DNA from: Microcystis aeruginosa Ma_MB_S_20031200_S102 | Lineage (GTDB): Bacteria > Cyanobacteriota > Cyanobacteriia > Cyanobacteriales > Microcystaceae | Assembly (NCBI GenBank): GCA_007095845.1 | Contig: SFBI01000143.1 | Coordinates: 1 to 42,483, forward strand | Reading direction: 5' to 3' | DNA length: 42,483 nt | In this document: positions 33,869 to 41,566 of the stretch, in pieces | Numbering within the stretch: position 1 is the first letter of the stretch | How the letters are laid out: each line of letters opens with the position of its first letter | Notes under the pieces: model-generated | What the model was told of the DNA's origin: nothing | Databases searched by the model: none | The model's input: the letters and a program-made list of their open reading frames with translations, nothing else | Translations under genes and position numbers: made by a program

Positions 33869-33970
33869 GATGGATAATTATAGGAGGATGCTGTCTGGAC
33901 TGTGATTAGGAGAGATTGTTAAATCCCTACAATAATTTTTATTATTTCATCATCAAAAAAAGGATTAATT

Positions 33971-34234
33971 ATGATCAAAAAAATTAAAATAGCCGATGCT
34001 CAAACCGATTTACAGAGTCTCGTTAAATCGGTTACAGAAGATAACAAAATTTATGCCATTGAGAATCAGCAGGACTCTGTAATTTTGATTTCCCAAAAAA
34101 ACTATGAAAGTTTACAAGAAACCATCGAATTACTATCTATTCCCGATTTAAGAGAAAGCTTACAACTATCTCTACAGCAAATTAATGAAAATGAAACCTA
34201 TTCTCTTGAGGAAGTGTTGGGAGACATTGATTAA
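33971..34234 (+). CDS. YefM/Phd-family antitoxin
   Basis: The 87-residue protein has the YefM/Phd start (MIKKIKIADAQTDLQSLVKS) and the conserved SQKNYESLQET stretch that forms the DNA-binding N-terminal fold, followed by an acidic C-terminal tail that would wrap the toxin. Its stop overlaps the toxin start by one base (TAATG), giving translational coupling. It should both neutralise the toxin and repress this promoter. A ribosome site (AAAGGA) precedes it. Confidence 0.9.
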   Translation: MIKKIKIADAQTDLQSLVKSVTEDNKIYAIENQQDSVILISQKNYESLQETIELLSIPDLRESLQLSLQQINENETYSLEEVLGDID

Positions 34235-34488
34235 TGGTTTATGAAGTCAGATTTACCAAAGAAGCTAAAAAAGATGTTGATAAGCTAACCCCTAAACTTA
34301 AGAAAAAACTGAAATCAATTATCCAAGATACCCTGAGTATTTCTCCCTATAGTGGCAAAAAATTAGTAGGAGATTTAACGGGTTTCTATTCAATTCGCTT
34401 AAGTTATCAAGATAGAATAATTTACACCATTAATGATGAACAGAAGTTAATCTATATTCATCGTGCTAAAACCCATTATGGCGAATAA
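34234..34488 (+). CDS. RelE/ParE-superfamily toxin (YoeB-like)
   Basis: The 84-residue basic protein has the RelE fold pattern: MVYEVRFTKEAKKDVDKL, an internal GDLTGFYSIRLSYQDRIIYT and the terminal RAKTHYGE whose His and Tyr are placed like the catalytic end of YoeB. Such toxins cut mRNA at the ribosome. With the overlapping YefM-type antitoxin it makes a complete pair. The exact subfamily cannot be settled. Confidence 0.9.
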   Translation: MVYEVRFTKEAKKDVDKLTPKLKKKLKSIIQDTLSISPYSGKKLVGDLTGFYSIRLSYQDRIIYTINDEQKLIYIHRAKTHYGE

Positions 34489-34515
34489 ACTAGACCTTGA
34501 AAATCCGTGAAAAGA

Positions 34516-34600
34516 GGGTCTGTAGGCGCAGGGATTTTCCATTACGAATATAATATCATGTCAAGTCGCCTTTGTCAAGAGAAAATTTAACAACATCCAG
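34516..34600 (+). repeat. 85-bp direct repeat, left copy
   Basis: The unit from GGGTCTGTAGGCGCAGGGAT to CAACATCCAG recurs at 35461-35545 with only two differences seen. The two copies flank the orphan antitoxin and HicBA genes. The last third also occurs at 34904-34936 inside the orphan antitoxin gene. Confidence 0.85.
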
Positions 34601-34645
34601 ATTTAGTCGTAACCCATCACCTATCATTGACTATAATTGAATTAA

Positions 34646-34668
34646 TCACTGATAACTGATAACTGATT
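34646..34668. repeat. Iteron ACTGATAACTGATAACTGAT
   Basis: Direct repeats of TAACTGA before the orphan antitoxin gene, same family as at 37419. Confidence 0.6.
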
Positions 34669-34684
34669 AGCAAGGAATAAAACC

Positions 34685-34963
34685 ATGAATACTAAAGAGA
34701 GACTATTACAAGAGATTGAACAAGCGCCGGATTCTTTAATAGAAGAAACTTTAAACTTCCTCCTTTCAGCAAAATCTAGTTATGCTAAATCTGAAAGTAA
34801 TGTAGGAGAGGCAATATTAAAGCTTCTGGAAGAGATACCATTAGACAATGACGACTTAGAAAAGTTACCTATAGATCTTGCTAATCAACATGATTATTAT
34901 CTTTCAAGAGAAAATTTGACAACATCCAGAAAAACGGGGACATTAAGCTTAAATCAAGATTGA
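34685..34963 (+). CDS. Orphan antitoxin-like protein (DUF2281-like), altered C-terminus
   Basis: The 92-residue protein starts MNTKERLLQEIEQAPDSLIE and continues ETLNFLLSAK, the pattern of DUF2281-type antitoxins usually paired with PIN or RelE toxins. No toxin follows; the next gene is on the other strand. The last 20 residues (from SRENLTT) are encoded by a fragment of the 85-bp repeat (34904-34936), so the native C-terminus was probably replaced. Expression and function are uncertain. Confidence 0.6.
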   Translation: MNTKERLLQEIEQAPDSLIEETLNFLLSAKSSYAKSESNVGEAILKLLEEIPLDNDDLEKLPIDLANQHDYYLSRENLTTSRKTGTLSLNQD

Positions 34964-34965
34964 AA

Positions 34966-35190
34966 TTACAGCAGACGAATAAATTCTTCCTGTGTCAGTT
35001 CAGCATCGCGTAAAATTTTTAAGAGTAATCCTTTCCCGACAGTTTTCCCCCGATGAACAGGTACGGTGACAACTCTTCCATCTTCATGTTTTAAGCGCAG
35101 ATGACTTCCTTTTTGTCGGATAGATTGAAACCCTATTCTCGTTAAAGCTTTGATAACTTCATCACCTGTTACTACCGGTAATTTTGGCAT
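34966..35190 (-). CDS. hicA: HicA-family mRNA interferase toxin
   Basis: The 74-residue protein has the HicA double-stranded RNA-binding-like fold with the catalytic histidine in GSHLRLKHEDG and the start VTGDEVIKALTRIGF. It inactivates translation by cutting mRNA. Its ATG overlaps the hicB stop by one base, so the antitoxin is translated first. It converges with the orphan antitoxin gene, stops 2 bases apart. Confidence 0.93.
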   Translation of the reverse strand: MPKLPVVTGDEVIKALTRIGFQSIRQKGSHLRLKHEDGRVVTVPVHRGKTVGKGLLLKILRDAELTQEEFIRLL

Positions 35191-35402
35191 CAGATAGACA
35201 CCTTTTCAATTCCAACAAACTCCGATACATCTTCAGGATTGTCATCTTCCAAGCAAAGTTCAATCACTTCCCTGATATTCTTCATCAATTCATCAATCGT
35301 TTCCCCTTGACTGTAACAACCCCGAAGTTGAGGAACTTCCCCAACATAATACCCATCCTCATCTCGTTCAATGACAACATAAAACTCTCTTTGATGGTTC
35401 AT
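35190..35402 (-). CDS. hicB: HicB-family antitoxin
   Basis: The 70-residue protein is the short HicB type: partial RNase H-like fold (FYVVIERDEDGYYVGEVPQL, RGCYSQGETIDELMKNIREV) without an added DNA-binding domain. It binds HicA to neutralise it. ATG at 35402 is preferred; three upstream codons are possible. The order hicB then hicA is the reverse of the common hicA-hicB order but is frequent in cyanobacteria. Confidence 0.92.
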   Translation of the reverse strand: MNHQREFYVVIERDEDGYYVGEVPQLRGCYSQGETIDELMKNIREVIELCLEDDNPEDVSEFVGIEKVSI

Positions 35403-35460
35403 GGTTCTCAATCCTTAAAAAAATTATCGCTATCTAAGCGATTATTGAGACTTGAAAATA

Positions 35461-35545
35461 GGGTCTGTAGGCGCACGGATTTTCCATTATGAATATAATA
35501 TCATGTCAAGTCGCCTTTGTCAAGAGAAAATTTAACAACATCCAG
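35461..35545 (+). repeat. 85-bp direct repeat, right copy
   Basis: Matches 34516-34600 over the full 85 bases. It lies between the hicB start and the right 115-bp repeat. Confidence 0.85.
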
Positions 35546-35547
35546 AA

Positions 35548-35663
35548 AAACGTAGGGTGCGTTAGACGGCAAAAATTTCTGCTTTAACTTCAAGCTAACA
35601 ATCCGTCGTAACGCACCACCAATCATCAACTATGATTGGAATGATTAAATGATGGACTACAAT
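35548..35663 (+). repeat. Right copy of the 115-bp direct repeat
   Basis: Starts AAACGTAGGGTGCGTTAGAC, contains the 62-bp hairpin element at 35556-35617 and ends ATGGACTACAAT. Same orientation as 33754-33868. Confidence 0.8.
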
Positions 35664-35678
35664 TGAATTAATAACTGA

Positions 35679-36983
35679 TTACTGATTGGGTGTGACCTGA
35701 TCGATAACCTTGAGAGTCCCGTCATCCTTGACAGTCCAGACATCGTAACTACCGACCACATCGCCATTTTCATCGATATCCACATTGCCACTGGCCCCCT
35801 GATAGTTAATATCCTCGCCTTTGCGAATCATTTCCATAGCTTGACAAGGATCGGTTACTTCCGTCCCCGGACCATTAGCCACCTCACGAATCTTGCTTTG
35901 AATCCCTTCACCAGTGTTAGATTTAGCCGCCTCGGCTGCTAACATCAATAAAACGGCCGCATCCCAAGTATGGGGAACAAAAGCAGTGACATCCTTGCCA
36001 GTTTTTTCCTTCCAGAGAGTAGTAAAAGCGCTTAAAGCTTGACCGTCGGCCCCCGGGACTGTACCTAGGGCGCCGGCAATAATTGACTTACCATCGGTTC
36101 CTTTTCCCACCTGTTTGGTGAAATCTTCCGAAAAAACCCCATCGGTGAGGAGGACAGTAACTCCTTTGGTCAACCCCTGTTTATAGGCCGCTTGTAGTAA
36201 TAAACTGCCCGTTTCAGCGTAAAGGACTGCCGCTACAGCATCCGGTTGGTTAGCGAAGGCAGCCGCCGCTTCACTATCGAGAGTGGCAGCTTTCGGGTCA
36301 TAACGGACGGGATTTTGCTTATTAGTGATCGTGCCGCCTAATTTATCGAAAGCGCTCACGAATTCCCGCTCAAATCCGACCCCATAATCGTTATTGATAA
36401 CGACAGTGGCCACATCTTGAAAACCCTTTTTCTTAGCTAGGACTGCTAAAGCTTGAGCTTGGTAGGTGTCCGGGGGAGCCGTCCGCGCCCAAAAACCTTG
36501 AAAATCGCCTTTTTTCGCCCTGTCAGTAAATACGGGACTGGTGCTACCCGGAGAGACTAACATCACTTTATTTCTCACCGCCACATCGACGGCTGCTCCC
36601 GAGACGCTACTGGCAAAGGAACCGACCACACCAGCTACTTTATCCACCTCCGCTAGTTTTGTCATCGCTGAAGCGCCGGCAGCGGGATCGGTTTGGTCAT
36701 CTTCTTTCACGAGGGTGACGGGTTTGCCATTGACTCCACCACAGGCATTGATAGTCTCTACCGCTAGGGCGGCTGCTTCGGGCATATTTTGACCAATAGC
36801 GGCTAAATCTCCAGTAATGGGCAGTAAAGCCCCTAATTTTAGTCCCTCATCACCGGGGGCAGTGGTGGTGGGACTAGAGGCGTTGTTATTCGGGGTTTGG
36901 GCATTATTACAAGCGCTTAAAAAATTAGCTAAGAGGCTAATGCTCAGGGTTAGGGCTAGGGGCGATCGAATATGTCTCTGCAT
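35679..36983 (-). CDS. Amino-acid ABC transporter substrate-binding lipoprotein
   Basis: The 434-residue protein has a lipoprotein signal with lipobox LSAC (Cys25), a low-complexity Asn/Thr/Pro linker (26-44), and a type 1 periplasmic binding fold (LGALLPITGDLAAIGQNM). It is of the branched-chain or neutral amino-acid class, comparable to cyanobacterial NatB. It would be anchored on the outer face of the plasma membrane and feed a permease pair and two ATPases that are not in this window. The exact substrate is uncertain; urea-binding UrtA is another member of the class but less similar in the linker and length. Confidence 0.88.
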   Translation of the reverse strand: MQRHIRSPLALTLSISLLANFLSACNNAQTPNNNASSPTTTAPGDEGLKLGALLPITGDLAAIGQNMPEAAALAVETINACGGVNGKPVTLVKEDDQTDPAAGASAMTKLAEVDKVAGVVGSFASSVSGAAVDVAVRNKVMLVSPGSTSPVFTDRAKKGDFQGFWARTAPPDTYQAQALAVLAKKKGFQDVATVVINNDYGVGFEREFVSAFDKLGGTITNKQNPVRYDPKAATLDSEAAAAFANQPDAVAAVLYAETGSLLLQAAYKQGLTKGVTVLLTDGVFSEDFTKQVGKGTDGKSIIAGALGTVPGADGQALSAFTTLWKEKTGKDVTAFVPHTWDAAVLLMLAAEAAKSNTGEGIQSKIREVANGPGTEVTDPCQAMEMIRKGEDINYQGASGNVDIDENGDVVGSYDVWTVKDDGTLKVIDQVTPNQ

Positions 36984-37216
36984 GGCAGTAAAATCAAGGA
37001 TGAGTTAAGGTTGCAAGGCTGAAAAACCCTGACTGGGAAAATTCTAATCGATGTTAGCATTCTCTCCAAATCAAACAGGTTTTCATCTTAATTTAGATAT
37101 TGATGGAAAAAATGGCTAATTTGTTCGATTTATGCCGTGGGGTGTGGGAAGTGGGAAGTTTTTTCAGTGTTGCCAAAGGCACGGCGTAGCCGTCCAGTAA
37201 AAAGTAAACTGAAAAC

Positions 37217-37405
37217 GGTTCTTTTTGTTTGTCTTAGGTAATAAACGGGGCTATAAGGGATAAAACCCTTATGTATAAAGACATTGATGCGCTCTTTGTC
37301 AATTGTTTTCCCTCTCTAACGAACTAATCAATTAAGTCTCTTGCCAGATAAGGATTTAGTCGATTTATGCCCCTCGATCGAACTATACCAAGTAACGAAG
37401 AATCC
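37217..37405. mobile_element. Diverged MITE-B copy, 189 bp, with target duplication
   Basis: It begins GGTTCTTTTTGTTTGTCTTA and ends TAACGAAGAATCC and aligns along its whole length with 33359-33545 in inverted orientation, with many substitutions. CTGAAAAC occurs at 37209-37216 and again at 37405-37412, an 8-bp duplication if the last C is shared. The flanking sequence is iteron-rich, so chance is possible. Confidence 0.75.
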
Positions 37406-37418
37406 TGAAAACTCGCAT

Positions 37419-37487
37419 CTGATAACTGGTAACTGATAACTGGTAACTGATACTGGTAACTGATAACTGGTAACTGATAACTGAAAA
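37419..37487. repeat. Iteron block TGATAACTGGTAAC
   Basis: About nine units alternating TGATAAC and TGGTAAC with one deletion, ending just before the CtpA stop codon. The longest such block on this side of the window. Confidence 0.8.
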
Positions 37488-37494
37488 CCCCACT

Positions 37495-38733
37495 TTAGGA
37501 AGCTTTGGCTAAAACAGTGTTCTGGTTTAAAAACTGAATCGCCGTTTGGTATTGACTATCTTTTTCGGTGCCGATTTCCTGATATGTGATCGGTTCCTGT
37601 GCCACCACTTGATCCGGGATAATTCCTAACTTATGAATATCATGGTGGGCAGGAGTTTCATATTTAGCGACAGTAATCGCTAATCCTGCCCCATCGGGTA
37701 ACTCGAATAGGGACTGAATTAATCCCTTACCGAAAGTCTTTTCTCCCACTAAAACCCCCCGTTGATTATCCTGTAATGCTCCGGCTAAAATCTCGCTGGC
37801 GCTGGCGGTTCCCTGATTGACTAAAACGACTAAAGGCGAGTCGGTTAAAGCATTGCCAGAAGCGGTAAAACTATCGGCAATTCCCTCACGATTAACCGTA
37901 TAAACGATCGTTCCCTGATTAATCCACATCCGAGCGATTTCTATGCCCGCTTGCAGTAAACCACCGGGGTTATTTCTTAGATCCAAAATATAACCCTTGG
38001 CTCCTTGTTTTTGTAAATTCGTTACAGCTGCCGAGACTTCTTTGGCAGCGTTAGCACTAAATTGATTTAAGCGCACATAACCGATGGGCAAAGAACTAGA
38101 ATTTTTATCCAAAACCGCTACCACTGGACTTAAAGAAATGCGTTGACGGGTTAAAGATAGGGTTTTTGTTTGACTTTTTTGATAGGGAAGAATGACTAAG
38201 GAAACTTCTGTTCCGGCGGTCCCGCGCATTTTGGCCGCCGCCGCATCGAGGGTTAAAGTAGTGGTATCGATGCCATCAATAAACAAAATGCGATCGTGGC
38301 TAGTCAAACCAGCGGCCTCAGCAGGAGAACCGGCAAGGGGGGCAACTACTTCTAAGTAACCATTGTCGGGATTGATATTAATTTGCAGTCCTACCCCCGA
38401 TAATTCCCCCGTGGTGCTAATTTGTAGGTTATGGTATTGATCCGGTCGCAAGAGACGGGTAAAGGGTTCATCGAGAGTAGCTAACATCTGTTCGATCGCA
38501 TTATAGGCCGCCGTCCGATCGTTGAGGGGTTTTTTGATGAATTGTTCCCGCACCTGCCACCAGTTTTGATGATTAAAGGTGTCATCATAATAAGATTGGT
38601 TGACTAATCGCCAAGATTGTAGTAATAATTTTTGTTCTTCGCTAAAGGCGGCTGCTGTGGGTGTCCATGCCATCCAAGTCAGACAAAACCAAAATCCCAC
38701 TAATAGTCCCACCCACAACGATTTTTTTCTCAT
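37495..38733 (-). CDS. ctpA: Carboxyl-terminal processing protease CtpA (S41)
   Basis: The 412-residue protein has a signal peptide (1-29), a PDZ domain (about 105-190) and an S41 peptidase domain with Ser311 (GTASASE) and Lys336 (FGKG), 25 residues apart as in the D1 protease. Sequence around AFSEEQKLLLQSWRLVNQSY matches Synechocystis CtpA, which removes the C-terminal extension of the D1 precursor in the lumen so the photosystem II manganese cluster can assemble. CtpB and CtpC paralogues exist in cyanobacteria; this resembles CtpA best. Confidence 0.9.
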   Translation of the reverse strand: MRKKSLWVGLLVGFWFCLTWMAWTPTAAAFSEEQKLLLQSWRLVNQSYYDDTFNHQNWWQVREQFIKKPLNDRTAAYNAIEQMLATLDEPFTRLLRPDQYHNLQISTTGELSGVGLQININPDNGYLEVVAPLAGSPAEAAGLTSHDRILFIDGIDTTTLTLDAAAAKMRGTAGTEVSLVILPYQKSQTKTLSLTRQRISLSPVVAVLDKNSSSLPIGYVRLNQFSANAAKEVSAAVTNLQKQGAKGYILDLRNNPGGLLQAGIEIARMWINQGTIVYTVNREGIADSFTASGNALTDSPLVVLVNQGTASASEILAGALQDNQRGVLVGEKTFGKGLIQSLFELPDGAGLAITVAKYETPAHHDIHKLGIIPDQVVAQEPITYQEIGTEKDSQYQTAIQFLNQNTVLAKAS

Positions 38734-38805
38734 CTTGCTTCTCTTATAAATCCAGTGCTGATCTGCTGATTATTTTCAGTATAGTCTTTTCTCTGAAATC
38801 GATTT

Positions 38806-38900
38806 GGCTCTCCCAGGTTTGGTGGATAAAATGTATTCTAAGATACAGTCCTCCCGGCGAGCGCGTAGAAGGAACCACAAAGACACAAAGGACACAAAGA
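38806..38900. mobile_element. Truncated MITE-A copy
   Basis: Starts GGCTCTCCCAGGTTTGGTGG and matches the family up to GGACACAAAGA, then diverges; the AGAGCC end is missing. It lies between ctpA and the aldolase gene. Confidence 0.75.
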
Positions 38901-38913
38901 GCGAACGTTCTTG

Positions 38914-38945
38914 ATAAAAAAGAGGGTAGTTATGGTTAACTACCC
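38914..38945 (-). terminator. Likely rho-independent terminator after fba
   Basis: On the minus strand GGGTAGTTA pairs with TAACTACCC (9 bp, 4-base loop) and is followed by TCTTTTTTATC. It lies 55 bases past the aldolase stop. Confidence 0.75.
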
Positions 38946-38971
38946 CCAAAAAATTCTACTAAATCGGTGCC

Positions 38972-38989
38972 ATTAAGCGATCGCTTAAT
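38972..38989. repeat. 18-bp palindrome centred on a HIP1 site
   Basis: ATTAAGCGATCGCTTAAT is a perfect palindrome that extends the HIP1 octamer by five bases each side, 10 bases after the aldolase stop codon. Confidence 0.6.
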
Positions 38990-38999
38990 TGTTCAGCCA

Positions 39000-40079
39000 C
39001 TAGACAGCCACAACTTTTTTGCTGACTTGGGTTAATTGCCCTTTAGCATATTTGGCTGCGTAATCATCGAGGGACATTTGTTTGATTTTGCTGGCGTTAC
39101 CGGCGGTACCAAATTGTTGATAGCGATCGGCACAAACTTTCTGCATATAGGTGATCGAGGGTTTCAGGAAGAAACGGGGATCAAACTCTTTCGCGTTGCT
39201 GAATAGCGCTTCCCGAACTGCGGCGGTAATTGCTAAACGGCAGTCGGTGTCGATATTGATTTTACGCACACCACTCTTGATGCCTTTTTGGATTTCTTCC
39301 ACGGGAACACCGTAGGTTTCAGGGATAGCGCCACCGAATTGGTTGATTAATTCGAGGAGATCTTCAGGAACCGAGGAAGAACCGTGCATAACCAAGTGAG
39401 TATTGGGTAAGCGGTTATGAATTTCTTCAATGCGGCTAATAGCGAGAATTTCGCCGGTGGGTTTGCGGGTAAATTTGTAAGCGCCGTGGCTAGTACCAAT
39501 GGCTACTGCTAAAGCATCTACTTGGGTTCTTTCGACGAAATCCACCGCTTCATCGGGATCGGTTAACAGCATCGAGTGATCTAATTCTCCCTCAAAACCG
39601 TGGCCGTCTTCCGCTTCTCCTTTACCGGTTTCTAGGGAACCTAAACAACCGAGTTCCCCTTCCACACTAGCACCGATCGAGTGGGCAACTTTTACTACTT
39701 CAGCAGTAACGTTAACGTTGTACTCGTAGGTGGCGGGAGTTTTAGCATCCGCTTCTAAGGAACCATCCATCATAACACTGGTGAAACCGTTACGGATCGC
39801 CGAGTAGCAGGTGGCGGGTTCATTACCGTGATCTTGGTGCATCACGATGGGGATATGAGGATAGGTTTCCACCGCGGCGGTGATCAAGTGACGCAGGAAG
39901 TTTTCCCCTGCATATTTGCGCGCACCGCGAGAAGCTTGCAGGATAACGGGGCTATCGGTGGCTGCCGCCGCTTGCATGATCGCTTGGATCTGCTCCATAT
40001 TATTTACGTTAAAAGCGGGGATGCCATATCCGTTCTCAGCCGCGTGATCCAACAATAACCGCATGGGGACGAGTGCCAT
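39000..40079 (-). CDS. fba: Class II fructose-bisphosphate aldolase (Calvin-cycle type)
   Basis: The 359-residue enzyme has the class II core: HQDHGNE with His81, catalytic Asp83 and zinc ligand His84, and the later GTSHGAYKF and HGSSSVPE motifs. It joins glyceraldehyde 3-phosphate and dihydroxyacetone phosphate, and in cyanobacteria also makes sedoheptulose 1,7-bisphosphate for the Calvin cycle. The length suits the Calvin-cycle subtype. A GGAG site lies 9 bases before the ATG and a terminator follows, so it is a single-gene unit, probably highly expressed. Confidence 0.96.
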   Translation of the reverse strand: MALVPMRLLLDHAAENGYGIPAFNVNNMEQIQAIMQAAAATDSPVILQASRGARKYAGENFLRHLITAAVETYPHIPIVMHQDHGNEPATCYSAIRNGFTSVMMDGSLEADAKTPATYEYNVNVTAEVVKVAHSIGASVEGELGCLGSLETGKGEAEDGHGFEGELDHSMLLTDPDEAVDFVERTQVDALAVAIGTSHGAYKFTRKPTGEILAISRIEEIHNRLPNTHLVMHGSSSVPEDLLELINQFGGAIPETYGVPVEEIQKGIKSGVRKINIDTDCRLAITAAVREALFSNAKEFDPRFFLKPSITYMQKVCADRYQQFGTAGNASKIKQMSLDDYAAKYAKGQLTQVSKKVVAV

Positions 40080-40211
40080 ATCCTTTACTCCTTAATCTAT
40101 TTCTTGTTTTTTGTCTCTTTAAATTCAAGAAAGTTAATTCTCTTACCTGTTAATCTTAAGATAGTTTTTACACTTTGACGATCCCCAAAAAAAATTTTTT
40201 CGGGTTTCGTC

Positions 40212-41339
40212 CTAAGATGACCACAATCTCCGTTGCGCTGGTCCGTTAAGTAGTTCGTGTGTATCAAATAGCAGCTGGGGAATCGGCAATTTTTCCGGGC
40301 AGCGAGGTAAACAATCACCACATTCAGTACAATTATTGGCCTTGCGTCCGGGGAACCAATGACCAGCATTTTCCAGCATTCGATAGCGATACTGGCCAAA
40401 ATCGGTCATTTCGTAAGCTACTGCCAGATTCCGCAGTCTCAACACTTCAGGGATGTTAATATTTTCGGGACAGGGTAAACATTGATAACATTGGCTACAT
40501 AAATCTGTAGTCAATTTATCGGTTAAATGTGCCTCTAAACGCTTAAAAACGGCAATTTCTGCCGCATCTAGAGACTGATCTTCTTCGCATACGTTAATAA
40601 TTGTCTCTAATTCCTCTGGGATCGCTGCCCCGACGCTGAGGGTAGTAATGCGCGGATCGCTCAATAAAAAGCGATAATTTAGCTCTAGGGGTGAAAAAGG
40701 GGCGCATAATTCCTCTAGCTTCTTGGGAGGTCTGTGGAGACTACCTCCCTTATCAGCAGGGGAGATAATAAACACACCCATGTCCTTTGTTTGGGCCAAA
40801 GCAATCGCTGGTTGCTGTCTTTGCCAAAAAAAATAGTAATGGATATTGACAAAAGCGAAGAAATCTGTATTGATTGTCTCCAGAATAATTTCTAGGGGTG
40901 CATGGGTAGAAAAGCCAATATGACCAATTTTTCCAGCTTCTTGGGCCATAAAAACGGCTTTCATGCAGCCTTGCGGGTCTTTAATCCAGTTTAAATGCTC
41001 GCAGGTGTTAATACCGTGAATTGCTAGACAATCGAGGTAATTTAATTGTAATCGTTCTAGGCATTCGGCGATCGCTTTTTCCATAGTTTGGCGATCGGGA
41101 GTGGGGACTAATTTCGTGGTCAGATAAACCCGCTCCCGCACCCCTTGACGCTGCAGATAGCGACCGAGAAAAACTTCGCTATTACCGTAACCTCTGGCTG
41201 TTTCTAGGTGATTAATCCCCAATTCTAGGGCGCGATCTAGTGTTGCAATAAACATCGACTCTGAGGACAAACAGCGCATTGTACCCAGGGAAAACAGCGA
41301 AAATTGCCAATTAGTACGGCCAAATCGTCGATAACGCAT
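40212..41339 (-). CDS. Aldo/keto reductase with C-terminal ferredoxin-like domain
   Basis: The 375-residue protein joins an aldo/keto reductase barrel (1-270) to a cysteine-rich tail with two iron-sulphur motifs: CSQCYQCLPCPEN and CTECGDCLPRCPEK (Cys337, 340, 343, 347). The barrel keeps Tyr51, Lys76 and His108 of the catalytic tetrad, but the usual Asp is Glu46 (HLETARGYG). The fused family is common in bacteria and plants' relatives, with unknown physiological substrate; iron-sulphur clusters suggest electron transfer from ferredoxin rather than NADPH. It lies between the aldolase and an iteron-rich gap. Confidence 0.87.
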   Translation of the reverse strand: MRYRRFGRTNWQFSLFSLGTMRCLSSESMFIATLDRALELGINHLETARGYGNSEVFLGRYLQRQGVRERVYLTTKLVPTPDRQTMEKAIAECLERLQLNYLDCLAIHGINTCEHLNWIKDPQGCMKAVFMAQEAGKIGHIGFSTHAPLEIILETINTDFFAFVNIHYYFFWQRQQPAIALAQTKDMGVFIISPADKGGSLHRPPKKLEELCAPFSPLELNYRFLLSDPRITTLSVGAAIPEELETIINVCEEDQSLDAAEIAVFKRLEAHLTDKLTTDLCSQCYQCLPCPENINIPEVLRLRNLAVAYEMTDFGQYRYRMLENAGHWFPGRKANNCTECGDCLPRCPEKLPIPQLLFDTHELLNGPAQRRLWSS

Positions 41340-41343
41340 TGAT

Positions 41344-41426
41344 TCAGTTATCAGTTACCAGTTATCAGTTGTTAGTTATCAGTTGTTAGTTACCAGTTAT
41401 CAGTTATCAGTTATCAGTTGTTAGTT
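41344..41426. repeat. Iteron block CAGTTATCAGTTGTTAGTTA
   Basis: Continuous direct repeats of CAGTTATCAGTT with TTGTTAG variants, just upstream of the aldo/keto reductase gene start. Promoter elements of that gene must overlap it or lie beyond. Confidence 0.8.
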
Positions 41427-41436
41427 AGAAGGTATT

Positions 41437-41495
41437 GGGGTGTGGGGTGATGGGGTGTGGGGGTGATGGGGTGATGGGGAAGTGGGGAAATGGGG
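41437..41495 (+). repeat. G-rich tandem run with eight G-tracts
   Basis: Eight runs of four or five G separated by 3-4 bases, for example TGGGGTGATGGGGTGTGGGG, make a strong G-quadruplex candidate on the plus strand. Intergenic. Confidence 0.75.
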
Positions 41496-41517
41496 AGAAT
41501 AAATAAAAATAATCTCC
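41494..41517 (-). repeat. 24-bp repeat GGAGATTATTTTTATTTATT family
   Basis: The inverse of 42225-42248 and 21955-21978. It is followed by a CTCCTATCTCCTATCTCCTA tandem at about 41515-41562. Confidence 0.7.
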
Positions 41518-41566
41518 TGTCTCCTATCTCCCGACTCCTATCTCCTATCTCCTATCTCCTGAATGT

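Larger units (their letters stand above)
33294..33970. other. Gene-free stretch with several repeats
   Basis: These 677 bases hold a full MITE-B (33359-33545), a TTGCCTCTTGCCTATTGCCT run near 33657-33683 and a hairpin element in the left copy of a 115-bp direct repeat (33754-33868). A 19-codon ORF at 33560 is not convincing as a gene. Confidence 0.6.
36984..37494. other. Gene-free stretch with MITE-B and iterons
   Basis: These 511 bases hold the fragment GCACGGCGTAGCCGT near 37179, a diverged MITE-B (37217-37405) and an iteron block (37419-37487). No gene seen. The promoter of the binding-protein gene should lie at its left side. Confidence 0.55.

Noticed and set aside
37419-37487. CRISPR array
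   Set aside because: Units are 7-14 bases and contiguous, with no unique spacers and no cas genes; they are iterons.
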